A stretch of DNA of 11,443 bases from the NCBI GenBank assembly GCA_019314185.1, contig JAFCZU010000127.1, positions 1-11,443 of the forward strand. Reading direction: 5' to 3'. Below the pieces are notes generated by a model, which saw nothing but the letters and a program-made list of their open reading frames with translations, did not search any database and was not told the origin of the DNA. Within the stretch, counting starts at the first letter, position 1, and each line of letters begins with the position of its first letter. The translations under genes and the position numbers were made by a program. Source of the DNA: Deltaproteobacteria bacterium. GTDB taxonomy: Bacteria; Desulfobacterota; Desulfobacteria; Desulfobacterales; ETH-SRB1. Below are positions 1 to 8,640 of the stretch, piece after piece.

Positions 1-1
1 C

Positions 2-1930
2 GGCAGACGTCTCGGACAGCTTGCCGCCTGTTTTGTGCTTCCGATTGAAGATTCCATAGAAAGTATATTTGAATCTTTGAAAAACACTGCGATGATTCAT
101 AAAAGCGGAGGAGGTACAGGATTTTCCTTTTCGCGAATACGCCCTGAAAAGGATATGGTTTTATCTACAGCGGGTATTTCAAGCGGCCCTGTTTCATTCA
201 TGTCTGTTTTTGATGTAGCCACCGAGACCGTTAAGCAGGGAGGCACTCGTAGAGGTGCAAACATGGGGATTTTACGTGTGGATCACCCTGACATCGAAGC
301 TTTCATAAATTCAAAAAACGATTCTGGCAGATTAAATAATTTTAATATTTCAGTAGCTCTGACAAAAAAATTTATTGCTGCGCTTAAGAAGGATTCTGAT
401 TTCGACCTCATAAGCCCGCGGACAGGTGAGGTTGTTAGAACAGTTAATGCCAGGATTATTTTTGATATGATCGTTAATTCTGCCTGGCAAACCGGTGAAC
501 CGGGAATAATATTCATTGATCGAGTAAACGAGAAAAATCCAACACCTCATCTTGGAAATATTGAAGCAACAAATCCATGTGGAGAACAACCTCTTTTGCC
601 TTATGAATCATGCACACTTGGTTCTATAAATTTATCGAGAATGATTATTGGCAACACCTTGAATATGAACCGGCTGAAAGAAACAGTACACAGCGCAATT
701 CACTTTCTTGATAATGTAATAGATGTAAATAAATATCCTCTTTCTCATATTGAAAAAATGAGCAAGAAAACCAGAAAGGTTGGTCTCGGCGTAATGGGTT
801 TTGCCGATATGTTGTTAAAAATGGGCATACCTTACGACTCTGATGAAGCGGTTTTTCATGCAGAAATGATTATGTCTTTTATTTCGGAGGAATCGCGAAA
901 GGCATCCGCAGCGCTTGCCGAAAAGCGCGGGAATTTTCCTTGTTACAAAGGAAGCGTTTTTGATAATCCATCATCTCCATATATGAGAAATGCCACTACA
1001 ACTACAATTGCCCCCACAGGTACGATAAGTATAATCGCATCCGCTTCAAGCGGTATAGAACCGATTTTTGCCGTAGCATACTCAAGGCATGTGCTTGACG
1101 GGCAGTCTCTTCCTGAAATACATCCATTATTTATTGAAATCGCGAAAAAAGAAAAATTTTACAGCAAAAAGCTTGTCAAAGAAATTATAAAAACCGGTTC
1201 TGTCCAGTCTGTTGATGCTGTTCCTGATCATGTTAAAAGACTTTTCAGAACATCTCATGATATTTCAACAAAATGGCATGTTAAAATCCAGGCCGCATTC
1301 CAGAAATTTACGGATAATGCTGTTTCCAAAACTGTAAATTTTCCTGCAGAGGCTACAAATAAGGATGTTGAAAATGTATATCTTTCCGCTTATAAAAACG
1401 GTTGTAAGGGCGTAACAATTTATAGATATGGAAGCCGTGACAAACAGGTTTTAACTATCTCAAAGGAAGAAAAGAGGTCTGTTAAGATTGCGCCCAGATC
1501 AAGGCCTGAACGCACACATGGTATTACAGAACGTATAAGCACGGGGTGCGGCAAGCTTTATGTAACGATTAATTCCGATAACAAAGGGATGTGCGAGGTT
1601 TTTGCTCAGATGGGAAAGACCGGTGGATGCGCGTCATCTCAAATAGAAGCTGCCGGCCGTCTGATATCCCTTGCATTACGTTCAGGTGTAAAGATCGATT
1701 CGATTATTAAACAGCTTGTCGGCATCCGCTGTCCTTCTCCTGCATGGCAGAATGGAAAAACAGTTCTTTCCTGTCCTGATGCAATTGCCCAAGTATTGAA
1801 AGGGTTGACTAACTCAGATTTTGCCGAAAGAGGAACAATGATGTGTGTATGCCCGGAATGCGGCTCAATCATGTCACACGAAGAAGGATGCCTTATTTGT
1901 CATGCATGTGGATTTTCAAAATGCAGCTAA
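2..1930 (+). CDS. nrdJ: Adenosylcobalamin-dependent ribonucleoside-diphosphate reductase (class II), 5' end missing
   Basis: This enzyme reduces ribonucleotides to deoxyribonucleotides using adenosylcobalamin as radical source, so it works with or without oxygen. The frame is open from base 2 and the gene starts outside the window; the GTG at 35 is internal, because the codons before it encode the conserved GQLAACFVLP stretch. Numbering from base 2 (642 residues visible), Cys10 matches the first redox cysteine. NPCGEQPL carries Asn191, the thiyl-radical Cys193 and Glu195, and Cys204 in YESCTLGSINLS is the second redox cysteine. A TSCPD-type domain follows (LSCPDAIAQVL, near bases 1765-1797). 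The C terminus is a cysteine-rich, zinc-ribbon-like tail (CPEC...CLICHAC...C) resembling the redox tail of NrdJ proteins. Family members of this type are typically over 700 residues, so roughly 100 N-terminal residues are missing. Motif assignments come from known family members. It is convergent with recD, 188 bases away. Confidence 0.95.
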   Translation, partial: GRRLGQLAACFVLPIEDSIESIFESLKNTAMIHKSGGGTGFSFSRIRPEKDMVLSTAGISSGPVSFMSVFDVATETVKQGGTRRGANMGILRVDHPDIEAFINSKNDSGRLNNFNISVALTKKFIAALKKDSDFDLISPRTGEVVRTVNARIIFDMIVNSAWQTGEPGIIFIDRVNEKNPTPHLGNIEATNPCGEQPLLPYESCTLGSINLSRMIIGNTLNMNRLKETVHSAIHFLDNVIDVNKYPLSHIEKMSKKTRKVGLGVMGFADMLLKMGIPYDSDEAVFHAEMIMSFISEESRKASAALAEKRGNFPCYKGSVFDNPSSPYMRNATTTTIAPTGTISIIASASSGIEPIFAVAYSRHVLDGQSLPEIHPLFIEIAKKEKFYSKKLVKEIIKTGSVQSVDAVPDHVKRLFRTSHDISTKWHVKIQAAFQKFTDNAVSKTVNFPAEATNKDVENVYLSAYKNGCKGVTIYRYGSRDKQVLTISKEEKRSVKIAPRSRPERTHGITERISTGCGKLYVTINSDNKGMCEVFAQMGKTGGCASSQIEAAGRLISLALRSGVKIDSIIKQLVGIRCPSPAWQNGKTVLSCPDAIAQVLKGLTNSDFAERGTMMCVCPECGSIMSHEEGCLICHACGFSKCS

Positions 1931-1985
1931 ACAGTTTTTAAATTGCAAGATGACCGAAAAATAAAGAATAAGAAAGAGTGTTGAA

Positions 1986-2028
1986 AAGTAAGCTGTTACT
2001 TGCCTGATTAAGGTTCTTCCTCAATCAG
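1986..2028. other. Two tandem hairpins between convergent nrdJ and recD
   Basis: Two inverted repeats sit side by side in the 188-base convergent gap. The first is a perfect 6-base stem, AAGTAA/TTACTT, with loop GCTG (1986-2001). The second is a 10-base stem with one mismatch (2004-2013 with 2019-2028) and a five-base loop. On the minus strand the first hairpin is followed by only a short T run, so a weak or bidirectional terminator for nrdJ and recD is possible but not shown. No coding signal was found in the rest of this gap apart from the 20-base repeat at its right end. Confidence 0.3.
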
Positions 2029-2112
2029 AAAAGCACGATATTCGTACTTTGGCGGAAATATCTGATTCTTGCGCCAAACATGGCTTCAAAATGCTCAAAG
2101 TCGTTCACAAAA

Positions 2113-2132
2113 GACTTTTTACGACGCCATCA
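2113..2132 (-). repeat. Dispersed 20-base repeat, copy A (recD 3' end)
   Basis: On the minus strand this reads TGATGGCGTCGTAAAAAGTC, identical to copy C at 7713-7732. It overlaps the end of recD: ATG GCG TCG TAA are the last codons of that frame, giving the tail Met-Ala-Ser-stop. Confidence 0.85.
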
Positions 2133-4012
2133 AACCTGATTGCCGTTCAATCTTTCTTTGCAGGGCTGTTTTTAATGCTGAATCTGATCCATATAGAATC
2201 AGCTGTTTTTTTGCCCTTGTAATACCGGTGTATATAATCTCTCTCGTTAACAACCTGTGTTTATTATTGTCAGGCAGCACAACCATCACATTATCAAATT
2301 CAGACCCCTGGCTTTTGTGTACTGTCATGGCAAAGGCATACTCCCATGATGGCAACGTATCGATGCTAAAGCTGATAAAGGAATCGAATCGCTGGAAAAA
2401 TGCCCTGTAATCTCCTTTTTTGTTTTTTATTACAACGCCGACATCTCCGTTAAACAACTCTTTTGAATAGTCATTGCGTGTTATGATAATGACAGCGCCG
2501 GTAAAAACATTTTCCCCTGTCCAGGATGCCGGCTCCAATTCAAAACCCAGGTATTGATTAATTGTGCTGTTTATCCATGTGCAGCCATAAATTCCATTGC
2601 GCAGGATTGTTAAAATTCTTCCGCATCCAACCACATGAAAAATTCGGCATAAAATATCCTGCCCTGTTGTAGAAGTAAGGAGTTCATCAGAATCCATTTT
2701 GCCTGACTCAACAATTAACTCCTTATAACCTATATTATCCCCCGGAATTGGGCTCATGTAATGAGCCTGCGCCCATGAATACAGGTGATGTTTCCATTGA
2801 TTTAAGCTTGTGCTTTGTACAAATGCCCATTGATCATTTTTGAGTTGAAGCGCTGACTCAAACAAAACAGGTTCGTATTCCGGGCACTTTCCCTGGTTGA
2901 TTTGTTTTGCAACCTGTAACAGGTTAGCGCCGGACCGATAGACATTCTTCAGCAGAACCACTCTGTCCGTAAACTCAGTAGTCTGGTCAGGAATCAGTTT
3001 CGCAAAAACTGCGCCCGCTTCCACCGATGGCAATTGATCTTTGTCACCCAGAAAAATAAGCTTGGTCTTTGCAGGATCGACCGCCTGTAAAAATTTATCC
3101 ATCATAACAACATCGATCATTGACACTTCGTCCACAACGATGACTGATGCCGGCAGAGGATTGGTATCCTTGTAATGAAAATCGTTTTTATAGGCTTTGT
3201 ATTTTAAAATCTTATGTAATGTGGCGCCTTTCAGCTTTAACAGCTCAATGTCTTCAGGAGACGGACTGGTTATTGTGTTGATATTGCCGTACATCGCTTC
3301 GGTCATTCTTTGCGCTGCCCTGCCGGTGGGTGCAGCTAATAAAATTTCTTCTGTGTCTATCTTTTCCGTATCCGGCCTTTCTGTACCTGGTCTGGCCCTT
3401 ACAAGGCAACGGAGGATATTAACCATAAGAGAAGTTTTGCCTGTTCCTTATTAAAGCTCCGTTTTTTGAAACACGGAGAGAAAGAGGGTCGGACATTATT
3501 TCATTTAAAAGACTTGTTTGCTGTTTTTCATTAAGTTCAAGAGATGATTTTGCCTGCAGGATGGTTTTTATGCGATCTCTCAGCCTGTTTTCATGAAAAT
3601 AAAACTTTTGAAAATATAAATATTTCTTTTCAGCAAACTCATATAAAACAAGGGGAAGATACAAAGAAGGATCTTTCGCTATAAGGTTATTATATTTATT
3701 GTCGGCAAGATTGGCTAAAAATCGATTGGCAATCTCTTCAGCCATATCTTTTTCCATAAAAATTTGCAGCCTGGCCAACAAGCTGTTTTTATCGAGGCTT
3801 AAACACAGACTTCCTTCCTGCAATACCGCAAACATAGCCATTAATACCGCAAAAATACAGGTATCATCCTGATAACCGCCAAGTTCGCGCAAATCCCTGA
3901 TAGTCATATAATCCAGCGCAGAAAGCTCACCAATATTATGCATTCCGGTAATATTGTTATATTCCAATATCTGCTGTAAAAGCTGTTGTTTGTCTGTATT
4001 AAAATGAGTCAT
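2119..4012 (-). pseudogene. recD: Exonuclease V alpha subunit RecD, frameshifted in the Walker A motif
   Basis: RecD is the 5'-3' helicase of RecBCD. The sequence is in two frames: an N-terminal piece of 197 codons (4012 to 3419) and a C-terminal piece open from 3447 (first ATG at 3426) to 2119. In the N-terminal frame, GALI is followed by a single stray base and then, in the other frame, GTGKTSLMVNIL. The expected text is I-S-G-G-P-G-T-G-K-T, so 11 bases appear to be missing at 3447/3448, removing SGGP from the P-loop. The rest is well kept: APTGRAAQRM, the Walker B-type VVDEVSMID, GDKDQLPSVEAGAVF, TVHKSQGSEFDNV and YTGITRAK. Combined length of about 630 residues is close to the E. coli protein (608). 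The end, after the family-typical RQSGL, is replaced by MAS from the 20-base repeat. No Shine-Dalgarno precedes the ATG at 4012; heptamer repeats occupy that place. Either a real pseudogene or an assembly deletion; even a corrected frame would lack part of the P-loop. Confidence 0.88.
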
Positions 4013-4013
4013 A

Positions 4014-4042
4014 GTGTTGGGTGTTAGGTGTTAGGTGTTAAG
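4014..4042 (+). repeat. Tandem heptamer repeat GTGTTAG, four units, between recB and recD
   Basis: Four head-to-tail heptamers are visible: GTGTTGG (4014-4020), GTGTTAG (4021-4027), GTGTTAG (4028-4034) and GTGTTAA (4035-4041). They fill most of the 40-base space between the recB stop and the recD start, which read leftward. The same heptamer occurs after lemA at 11229-11314. Confidence 0.9.
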
Positions 4043-4047
4043 ATGGT

Positions 4048-4066
4048 ACTTTTTACGACGCCATCA
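4048..4066 (-). repeat. Dispersed 20-base repeat, copy B (recB 3' end)
   Basis: The plus strand reads ACTTTTTACGACGCCATCA, matching copies A and C except for the outermost base. On the minus strand it supplies the last codons of recB, ATG GCG TCG TAA, exactly as copy A does for recD. The heptamer array at 4014-4042 lies five bases to its left. Confidence 0.85.
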
Positions 4067-7000
4067 ATATTTCGGTTATTTCTTTTTCCAGCCGGTCCAA
4101 ACTCCCTAATTTTTCACCAGGAACATGGTAGATTCCGTTTTCTGTCTCCGGTTCCATTCCCCGCAAATAAAAATAAAATACTCCTCCAAAATCTTTTACA
4201 GGATTAAATCTGTTGCCCAGCGCTTGTTTTAACCACCGCATAAGAGCTATGGTATATAATTTGTATTGCAGGTGATAGTTGGCATGATCCATATTTACTT
4301 TCATGGCATCTCGGGAATACCCGTCTTCGATATAGTTTGATTTCCAGTCTGCTATATAATATTTGCCGGCGTATTTGAAAATCAGATCTATAAACCCCTT
4401 GATAAAGCCGTTTGTTATTTTGCAATCCGGAATTTTTTTATTGTCATCAACCGGCAGCGAAAAGGGATAATAGAATTCAATCTCATGCAGCCGATTCTCT
4501 TTACTGAGTCTGCCAAGAACAAATTCATCATCGATAAATCTGACAGGGGTTATAAGTGTATTTGAAAGAATTCGGCAAATATGCTGCTGCCAGCATTTGT
4601 CCACCCTGTAAATATCCATTTGCCGCAAGATTATATCGCCGATTTCAGGATCATCAATTAAACTGCCTGCATTGTTTGTTTGACATTTTGCTCTTGTGTA
4701 AACTGTTTTAAAATCTACAAGCTCTAATATGTCGTGGAACATAGAACCGATCTCGGCGCCGCCCGGCATTTCATCCGGTATTATATCGGCAGCGGCGATG
4801 TCAATTTTTTGTGAAGCAAAACTTTCATCATCTTCTTTTGATTTTTCATGTAGAGACAGGAAGCTCTTGCCCTGGTTTACATTTTTATGGGAGAAAAAAC
4901 TTTTGTGATTAAGGCTGGAAAAGGATTCCAGTTTTATTTTTTTGTGAATAAAATTTCGGGTAAAAGGAAAAGGTTCTGCAACTTCTTTTTTTTCTATTAC
5001 AGGAAGATCGTTTTGCTCATCCTGCATCATTGAAACCTTTGTCTTGCAGCATTTATCGGGTGAAAGCCATAAAACTTTTTTCTTTTCATCGTCTTTGGGA
5101 AAAGCATTTGACAGGGCAGGAGAAAGCAAACAGCACACCGGCCCCACCCATGAATATTTTTTATCATAAGAATAATACGGAAGATAAAGTTTGTGCTCAG
5201 CCCGTGTAGAAGCAACATAATAAAGACGTTTATCTTCATCTGTTTTTTCAAGAAAGTGTTTTTCCTTTCCGGTTTGTCTGGAAAGATCGATTGTTTTAAT
5301 CACTTCATACAAGTTATTTTTATCCACGATCTTGTGATATATATAACAATTGTCAGAACCGGCAGATCTTTGAGTCAATCCGCCTGCAATAAAAACCACA
5401 GGGAATTGAAGCCCCTTGCTGACATGCATGGTCATTATTTGAACCTTTTCCTCCTCGGTTTCAATTTGATGAATATCAGCATTCTCATCAGCGCTGACAG
5501 TATCTTTTCTGTAGCCGGCAAGCATTGACGTTATCTGTCTGAAATCCAGATTTTTCAGATAGGCCATTTCTTCAAGGTGTTCAAATATCTGCCTGTAATT
5601 TGTGTGCTTCCTGTCCCAGGAAACCTTTTCCGCCTCGCGGAAAAGCAAACCTGAATCATTAATCAATGATTGAAAAAGAATACTCAAACTGCGTGACAGC
5701 GCATATTCATTCCATTTGAAAAGCAGTTGTTTTAACCGATGCAAATGAGGCAATTGTTCGTAAGCATACAAATCAGCAGGCTTAAATCCAAAAAAAGGGG
5801 TTAAAAGCGCCTTTTTTACATCAGCGCTGTTGCCTGGATCCAGGATTGCGCGAAAAACCATATTTAAATAAAGGGCTTCGTCAGATTGGAAAAGACCCGG
5901 TTTCTTGTAATATGTATATGGAATTGCAAGACTGGAAAGCTCTGATTCGATCAAAGGCACATCCGATTTTGCGCGGATAAGAATGCAGATATCCCCAGGA
6001 CTCAGCTTCTTTTCGCTTTGTTCCTTTTGAATCAGTTTGATATTGCCGCAGCAGATCAGATGCCGGATCTCTGTGGCAATGAACTTTGCAAGCAACAGTT
6101 TGGCAAGGCTGGGAGATGATGCATTGCCGAGATCCACGATGTTCAGCGCCCCGCGTCCGGATTCGTCTGAACTTAACAAGGTCAACCTGTCCTTTTTCCC
6201 CGGAAATCCCGCATCCTGATAGCATATTTCAAATTTACCTGCCTGTTCCCCCGGCTTAAACCACTCTTTTCTGCCAAACAGGCTGTTAAATGCATTAATC
6301 AGTTCAGGTTGTGAACGCCAGTTGATATCCAGAATATATAAACCGGCTTTCTGCTGTTTTGATAATTCTTCTATTTCATTTTTTGCATTTAGATAGGCAA
6401 AAACATCTGCCCCGCGAAAGGAATAGATAGCCTGCTTTGGATCGCCGATAAGAAACAGGACATTATTGGAATTTACTTCACTGCCAGCCTTGTGATTATC
6501 CAGAAATATTTTTTTGAAAATCTTCCATTGAACAGGATCAGTATCCTGGAATTCGTCAACAAATGCGACCTTGTATTTATGCCTGAGTATTGTGAGCAAA
6601 TGGTCTGAATTGTCATTATACAGAGCCTTTTCAACAAGGTTGATCATATCATCAAAACTGATCCGGCCTTTCTTTGCTTTTGCCATGCTCACCTCATTTT
6701 GAAGCTGATGGATTGTCTCAATCGCGAGCATTTGCTTTAGATTGGCCGAAGCTTCTTCTATCTTTTGCAATACTGAAATTATATCCCGCAGATTGGGACA
6801 AACTTCAGGGTTAGGCTCCTTTTTTAACCATTTGTCCGGAACAAGACATTGAACCCCCTGTCTTTGGCCCGATTTTACGCCTTGAATTTGAGAGATCAGA
6901 TTCTGCAAGCCGGCAATATCAATATTTTTGTCATCAACATTGCTCAAATACTTTTCAAGAGGAATTACTATTTTATTTAATAAAGACTTCTTTGCTCTCG

Positions 7001-7703
7001 CATTTATATTTAATTTTTCAAATTGTTCGGAAAAGCATTTTTGTACGCCTGTCAGGGTTTTTAATTTTAGAATCAGCGCTTTTATTTCATTTTGAAGCTG
7101 TTTAAAACTTTTGTTTTCGATATCCGGCAAAAGCAGATCACCGGCATTTTCGCGATATGTTTTTCCGGCTATTGCAAGTACTGTATTGCTGAACTTCTTT
7201 CCTTCCTTTTTTGAACTAAAGCCTGAATCCGCCAGAATTTCAGGCAGATCTTCTCCATATTTTTCAGGCCAGGTTTTTCGCATCTGCTCTTTGAGCTTTG
7301 TTTCAAAAAGAGGCTGATCATCAATCAGCTCGCTTTTTAAAAGCACGCTGTTTTCAAATGCGAAATCGCTTAAAACAGTTCGGCAAAAACCATGTATGGT
7401 AAAGATAGATGCTGTATCGAATGTATCTAAGGAATCTCTCAGCTTTTTAATAACACTGGAATCATTCGCATTTTTTAATTCCTTTTCAATCTTTTCACGT
7501 ATGCGGATTTTTAATTCGCAAGTTGCTTTTTCAGTAAAGGTAACGAGGAGAATGTTTTCCAGGGCAATCTCGCTGTTCTCTTTCAGAAGCCTTACAACCA
7601 GGTTTTCAATTATATATGTTTTACCTGTGCCTGCCGATGCCTCTATCAGGCCGTGCTTTTTAAGGTCGATCTCTTTGCAGTCTTTGATTGTTTTTAAAGT
7701 CAT
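4053..7703 (-). CDS. recB: Exonuclease V beta subunit RecB (helicase-nuclease)
   Basis: RecB is the 3'-5' helicase and the nuclease of the RecBCD double-strand-break repair enzyme. Counting from the farther ATG at 7736 (1227 residues), Walker A ASAGTGKT has its lysine at 39. FVDEFQDTD (about 392-400), GDPKQAIYSFRGAD, INWRSQPELI, MHVSKGLQFPVVFIAGG and YVASTRAEHK follow in UvrD/SF1 order. The C-terminal nuclease has GSMFHDILE (His1001), GFIDLIF (Asp1117) and ADWKSN (Asp1130, Lys1132). The 13- and 2-residue spacings equal those of E. coli Asp1067, Asp1080 and Lys1082, so the nuclease looks intact. I prefer the ATG at 7703 (1216 residues), because the first 11 residues from 7736 (MRLFTTPSGTT) are encoded largely by an inverted copy of the 20-base repeat. 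Neither start has a strong ribosome binding site. The MAS tail also comes from the repeat. recD follows after 40 bases; recC is not upstream. Confidence 0.93.
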   Translation of the reverse strand: MTLKTIKDCKEIDLKKHGLIEASAGTGKTYIIENLVVRLLKENSEIALENILLVTFTEKATCELKIRIREKIEKELKNANDSSVIKKLRDSLDTFDTASIFTIHGFCRTVLSDFAFENSVLLKSELIDDQPLFETKLKEQMRKTWPEKYGEDLPEILADSGFSSKKEGKKFSNTVLAIAGKTYRENAGDLLLPDIENKSFKQLQNEIKALILKLKTLTGVQKCFSEQFEKLNINARAKKSLLNKIVIPLEKYLSNVDDKNIDIAGLQNLISQIQGVKSGQRQGVQCLVPDKWLKKEPNPEVCPNLRDIISVLQKIEEASANLKQMLAIETIHQLQNEVSMAKAKKGRISFDDMINLVEKALYNDNSDHLLTILRHKYKVAFVDEFQDTDPVQWKIFKKIFLDNHKAGSEVNSNNVLFLIGDPKQAIYSFRGADVFAYLNAKNEIEELSKQQKAGLYILDINWRSQPELINAFNSLFGRKEWFKPGEQAGKFEICYQDAGFPGKKDRLTLLSSDESGRGALNIVDLGNASSPSLAKLLLAKFIATEIRHLICCGNIKLIQKEQSEKKLSPGDICILIRAKSDVPLIESELSSLAIPYTYYKKPGLFQSDEALYLNMVFRAILDPGNSADVKKALLTPFFGFKPADLYAYEQLPHLHRLKQLLFKWNEYALSRSLSILFQSLINDSGLLFREAEKVSWDRKHTNYRQIFEHLEEMAYLKNLDFRQITSMLAGYRKDTVSADENADIHQIETEEEKVQIMTMHVSKGLQFPVVFIAGGLTQRSAGSDNCYIYHKIVDKNNLYEVIKTIDLSRQTGKEKHFLEKTDEDKRLYYVASTRAEHKLYLPYYSYDKKYSWVGPVCCLLSPALSNAFPKDDEKKKVLWLSPDKCCKTKVSMMQDEQNDLPVIEKKEVAEPFPFTRNFIHKKIKLESFSSLNHKSFFSHKNVNQGKSFLSLHEKSKEDDESFASQKIDIAAADIIPDEMPGGAEIGSMFHDILELVDFKTVYTRAKCQTNNAGSLIDDPEIGDIILRQMDIYRVDKCWQQHICRILSNTLITPVRFIDDEFVLGRLSKENRLHEIEFYYPFSLPVDDNKKIPDCKITNGFIKGFIDLIFKYAGKYYIADWKSNYIEDGYSRDAMKVNMDHANYHLQYKLYTIALMRWLKQALGNRFNPVKDFGGVFYFYLRGMEPETENGIYHVPGEKLGSLDRLEKEITEILMAS

Positions 7704-7712
7704 TGTAGTGCC

Positions 7713-7732
7713 TGATGGCGTCGTAAAAAGTC
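7713..7732 (+). repeat. Dispersed 20-base repeat, copy C (recB 5' end, inverted to A and B)
   Basis: The plus strand reads TGATGGCGTCGTAAAAAGTC, a perfect match to copy A on the opposite strand. It lies just upstream of the preferred recB start at 7703 and overlaps the alternative start at 7736. With copy B it forms an inverted pair around recB, about 3.65 kb apart. Confidence 0.85.
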
Positions 7733-7736
7733 TCAT

Positions 7737-7960
7737 CTACTGCGTTACAGTAATTTTTCAGACTCTCAACATACTATATATATGCCTTCGAGTTTTCTTA
7801 AGTTAATGACATTAAGCCCAAATTAAAAAACAGATGATTAAGGTACTCCCCATTGTCAAGACAAAAAACAGGGTTTTTAAAGGTGCACTTTTGAGCTAAT
7901 AACAATCCTGAAAGTTAAAAAATAATAGTGAACAGAGCAATGTTCCGTAGGGAAATTAGT
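7737..7960. other. Gene-free gap upstream of recB, including the probable left IS end
   Basis: This 224-base AT-rich stretch should contain the recB promoter (minus strand), but no convincing -35/-10 pair was found, only AT-rich TATATA runs near 7772-7783. From about 7835 the sequence probably belongs to the 3' non-coding end of the IS3-type element. TGATTAAGG followed by TACTCCCCATTGTCAAGAC (about 7835-7862) is a plausible terminal inverted repeat, starting with TGA as many IS3 ends do, but the partner end is lost. No open reading frame of interest is seen. Confidence 0.5.
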
Positions 7961-8640
7961 CTACGATAAAGCTTTTCTTTTGAAAAAGCTATTAAAAAAT
8001 ATCTCTGCCGGGGTTTGGTAACCCAAAGACTGATGGGGTCGTTCATTATTGTAAAAGTCAAAATATTCCTCTATGTCTTGAATCGCCTCCCGGACGGTTT
8101 CATAGTTGTGAAGATAGACACGTTCATATTTCACGGTACGCCATAAGCGCTCTACGAAGATGTTATCCAGAGCTCGGCCACGGCCGTCCATGCTGATCCT
8201 CACACCAGCTTCTTTTAAGGTGCCGGTAAGGGCATCGCTTGTAAACTGACTGCCTTGATCTGTGTTAAAGATCTTAGGCTTTGCAACTTTTAAGGCGTCT
8301 TGCAGAGCTTTTATACAAAATTTCTTGCCCAATGTCGTTGAAAATTCGTAGCTCAGGACATATCGGCTGAACCAGTCTATTACCGCTACGAGATAGATAA
8401 AGCCTTGCTTCAAGCGAATATAGGTAATGTCCGTTGACCATACCTGGTCAACTCGACCAATGTAAACGCCTCGCAAAAGGTATGGATAAATTTTATGTCT
8501 TTTTGACGCCTTACTCAGATTCGGTTTTGGATATATCGCTTCAAGCCCCATAAGCCGCATTAAACGTCTTATCCGTTTGGGATTGATCGTATGCCCTTGC
8601 CGTCTAACGTTTTGGCTAAATCAAAGGGTGCGAAACTTGA
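7835..8640 (-). mobile_element. IS3-family insertion sequence remnant, transposase 5' end deleted
   Basis: The element consists of the orfB transposase (see its own entry) and about 125 bases of 3' flank with a candidate end near 7835. The opposite end is missing: recognisable orfB sequence stops between about 8600 and 8620, and hypF sequence begins about 8641. No orfA is found and no target-site duplication can be defined. Boundaries are approximate and the left one is an inference from end-like sequence only. The copy should be immobile on its own. Confidence 0.55.
7961..8620 (-). pseudogene. IS3-family transposase OrfB, N-terminally truncated
   Basis: The catalytic rve/integrase core is present. 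Counting from the ATG at 8560 (199 residues), Asp44 lies in VWSTDITYI, Asp101 in NTDQGSQFTS and Glu137 in IFVERLWR. The 35-residue gap between the last two is the classic D-D(35)-E spacing. The end has the typical NERPHQSLGYQTPAEIFF. The frame stays open 20 codons upstream of 8560, through RRQGHTINPKRIRRL, also typical of OrfB, so the ATG at 8560 is internal to the ancestral gene. It meets a stop at 8621-8623. A full OrfB normally has an extra N-terminal HTH_21-type region and is made by frameshifting from orfA; both are absent. The DDE core could still be translated from 8560, but DNA binding would probably be impaired. Confidence 0.85.

Noticed and set aside
2004..2028. Rho-independent terminator of nrdJ
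   Set aside because: The hairpin is not followed by a T run on the plus strand (AAAAGCACG follows), so it is listed only as a hairpin.
2069..2410. 113-codon plus-strand open frame
   Set aside because: Most of it is antisense to the conserved RecD C terminus (including YTGITRAK), and no protein family features are seen.
3419..3460. Programmed ribosomal frameshift joining the two recD pieces
   Set aside because: No slippery heptamer or downstream stem is visible at the frame change, and even with a shift the P-loop would lack its first glycines. A deletion explains the data better.
4014..4042. CRISPR-like array
   Set aside because: The units are 7 bases long with no spacers, so this is a tandem heptamer repeat.
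5193..5528. 111-codon plus-strand open frame
   Set aside because: It is antisense to the RecB helicase motifs V and VI, which are clearly coding on the other strand.
7396..7806. 136-codon open frame on the plus strand
   Set aside because: It lies almost entirely opposite the recB helicase start, whose P-loop is unmistakable. It has no recognisable domain, so it is an antisense shadow.
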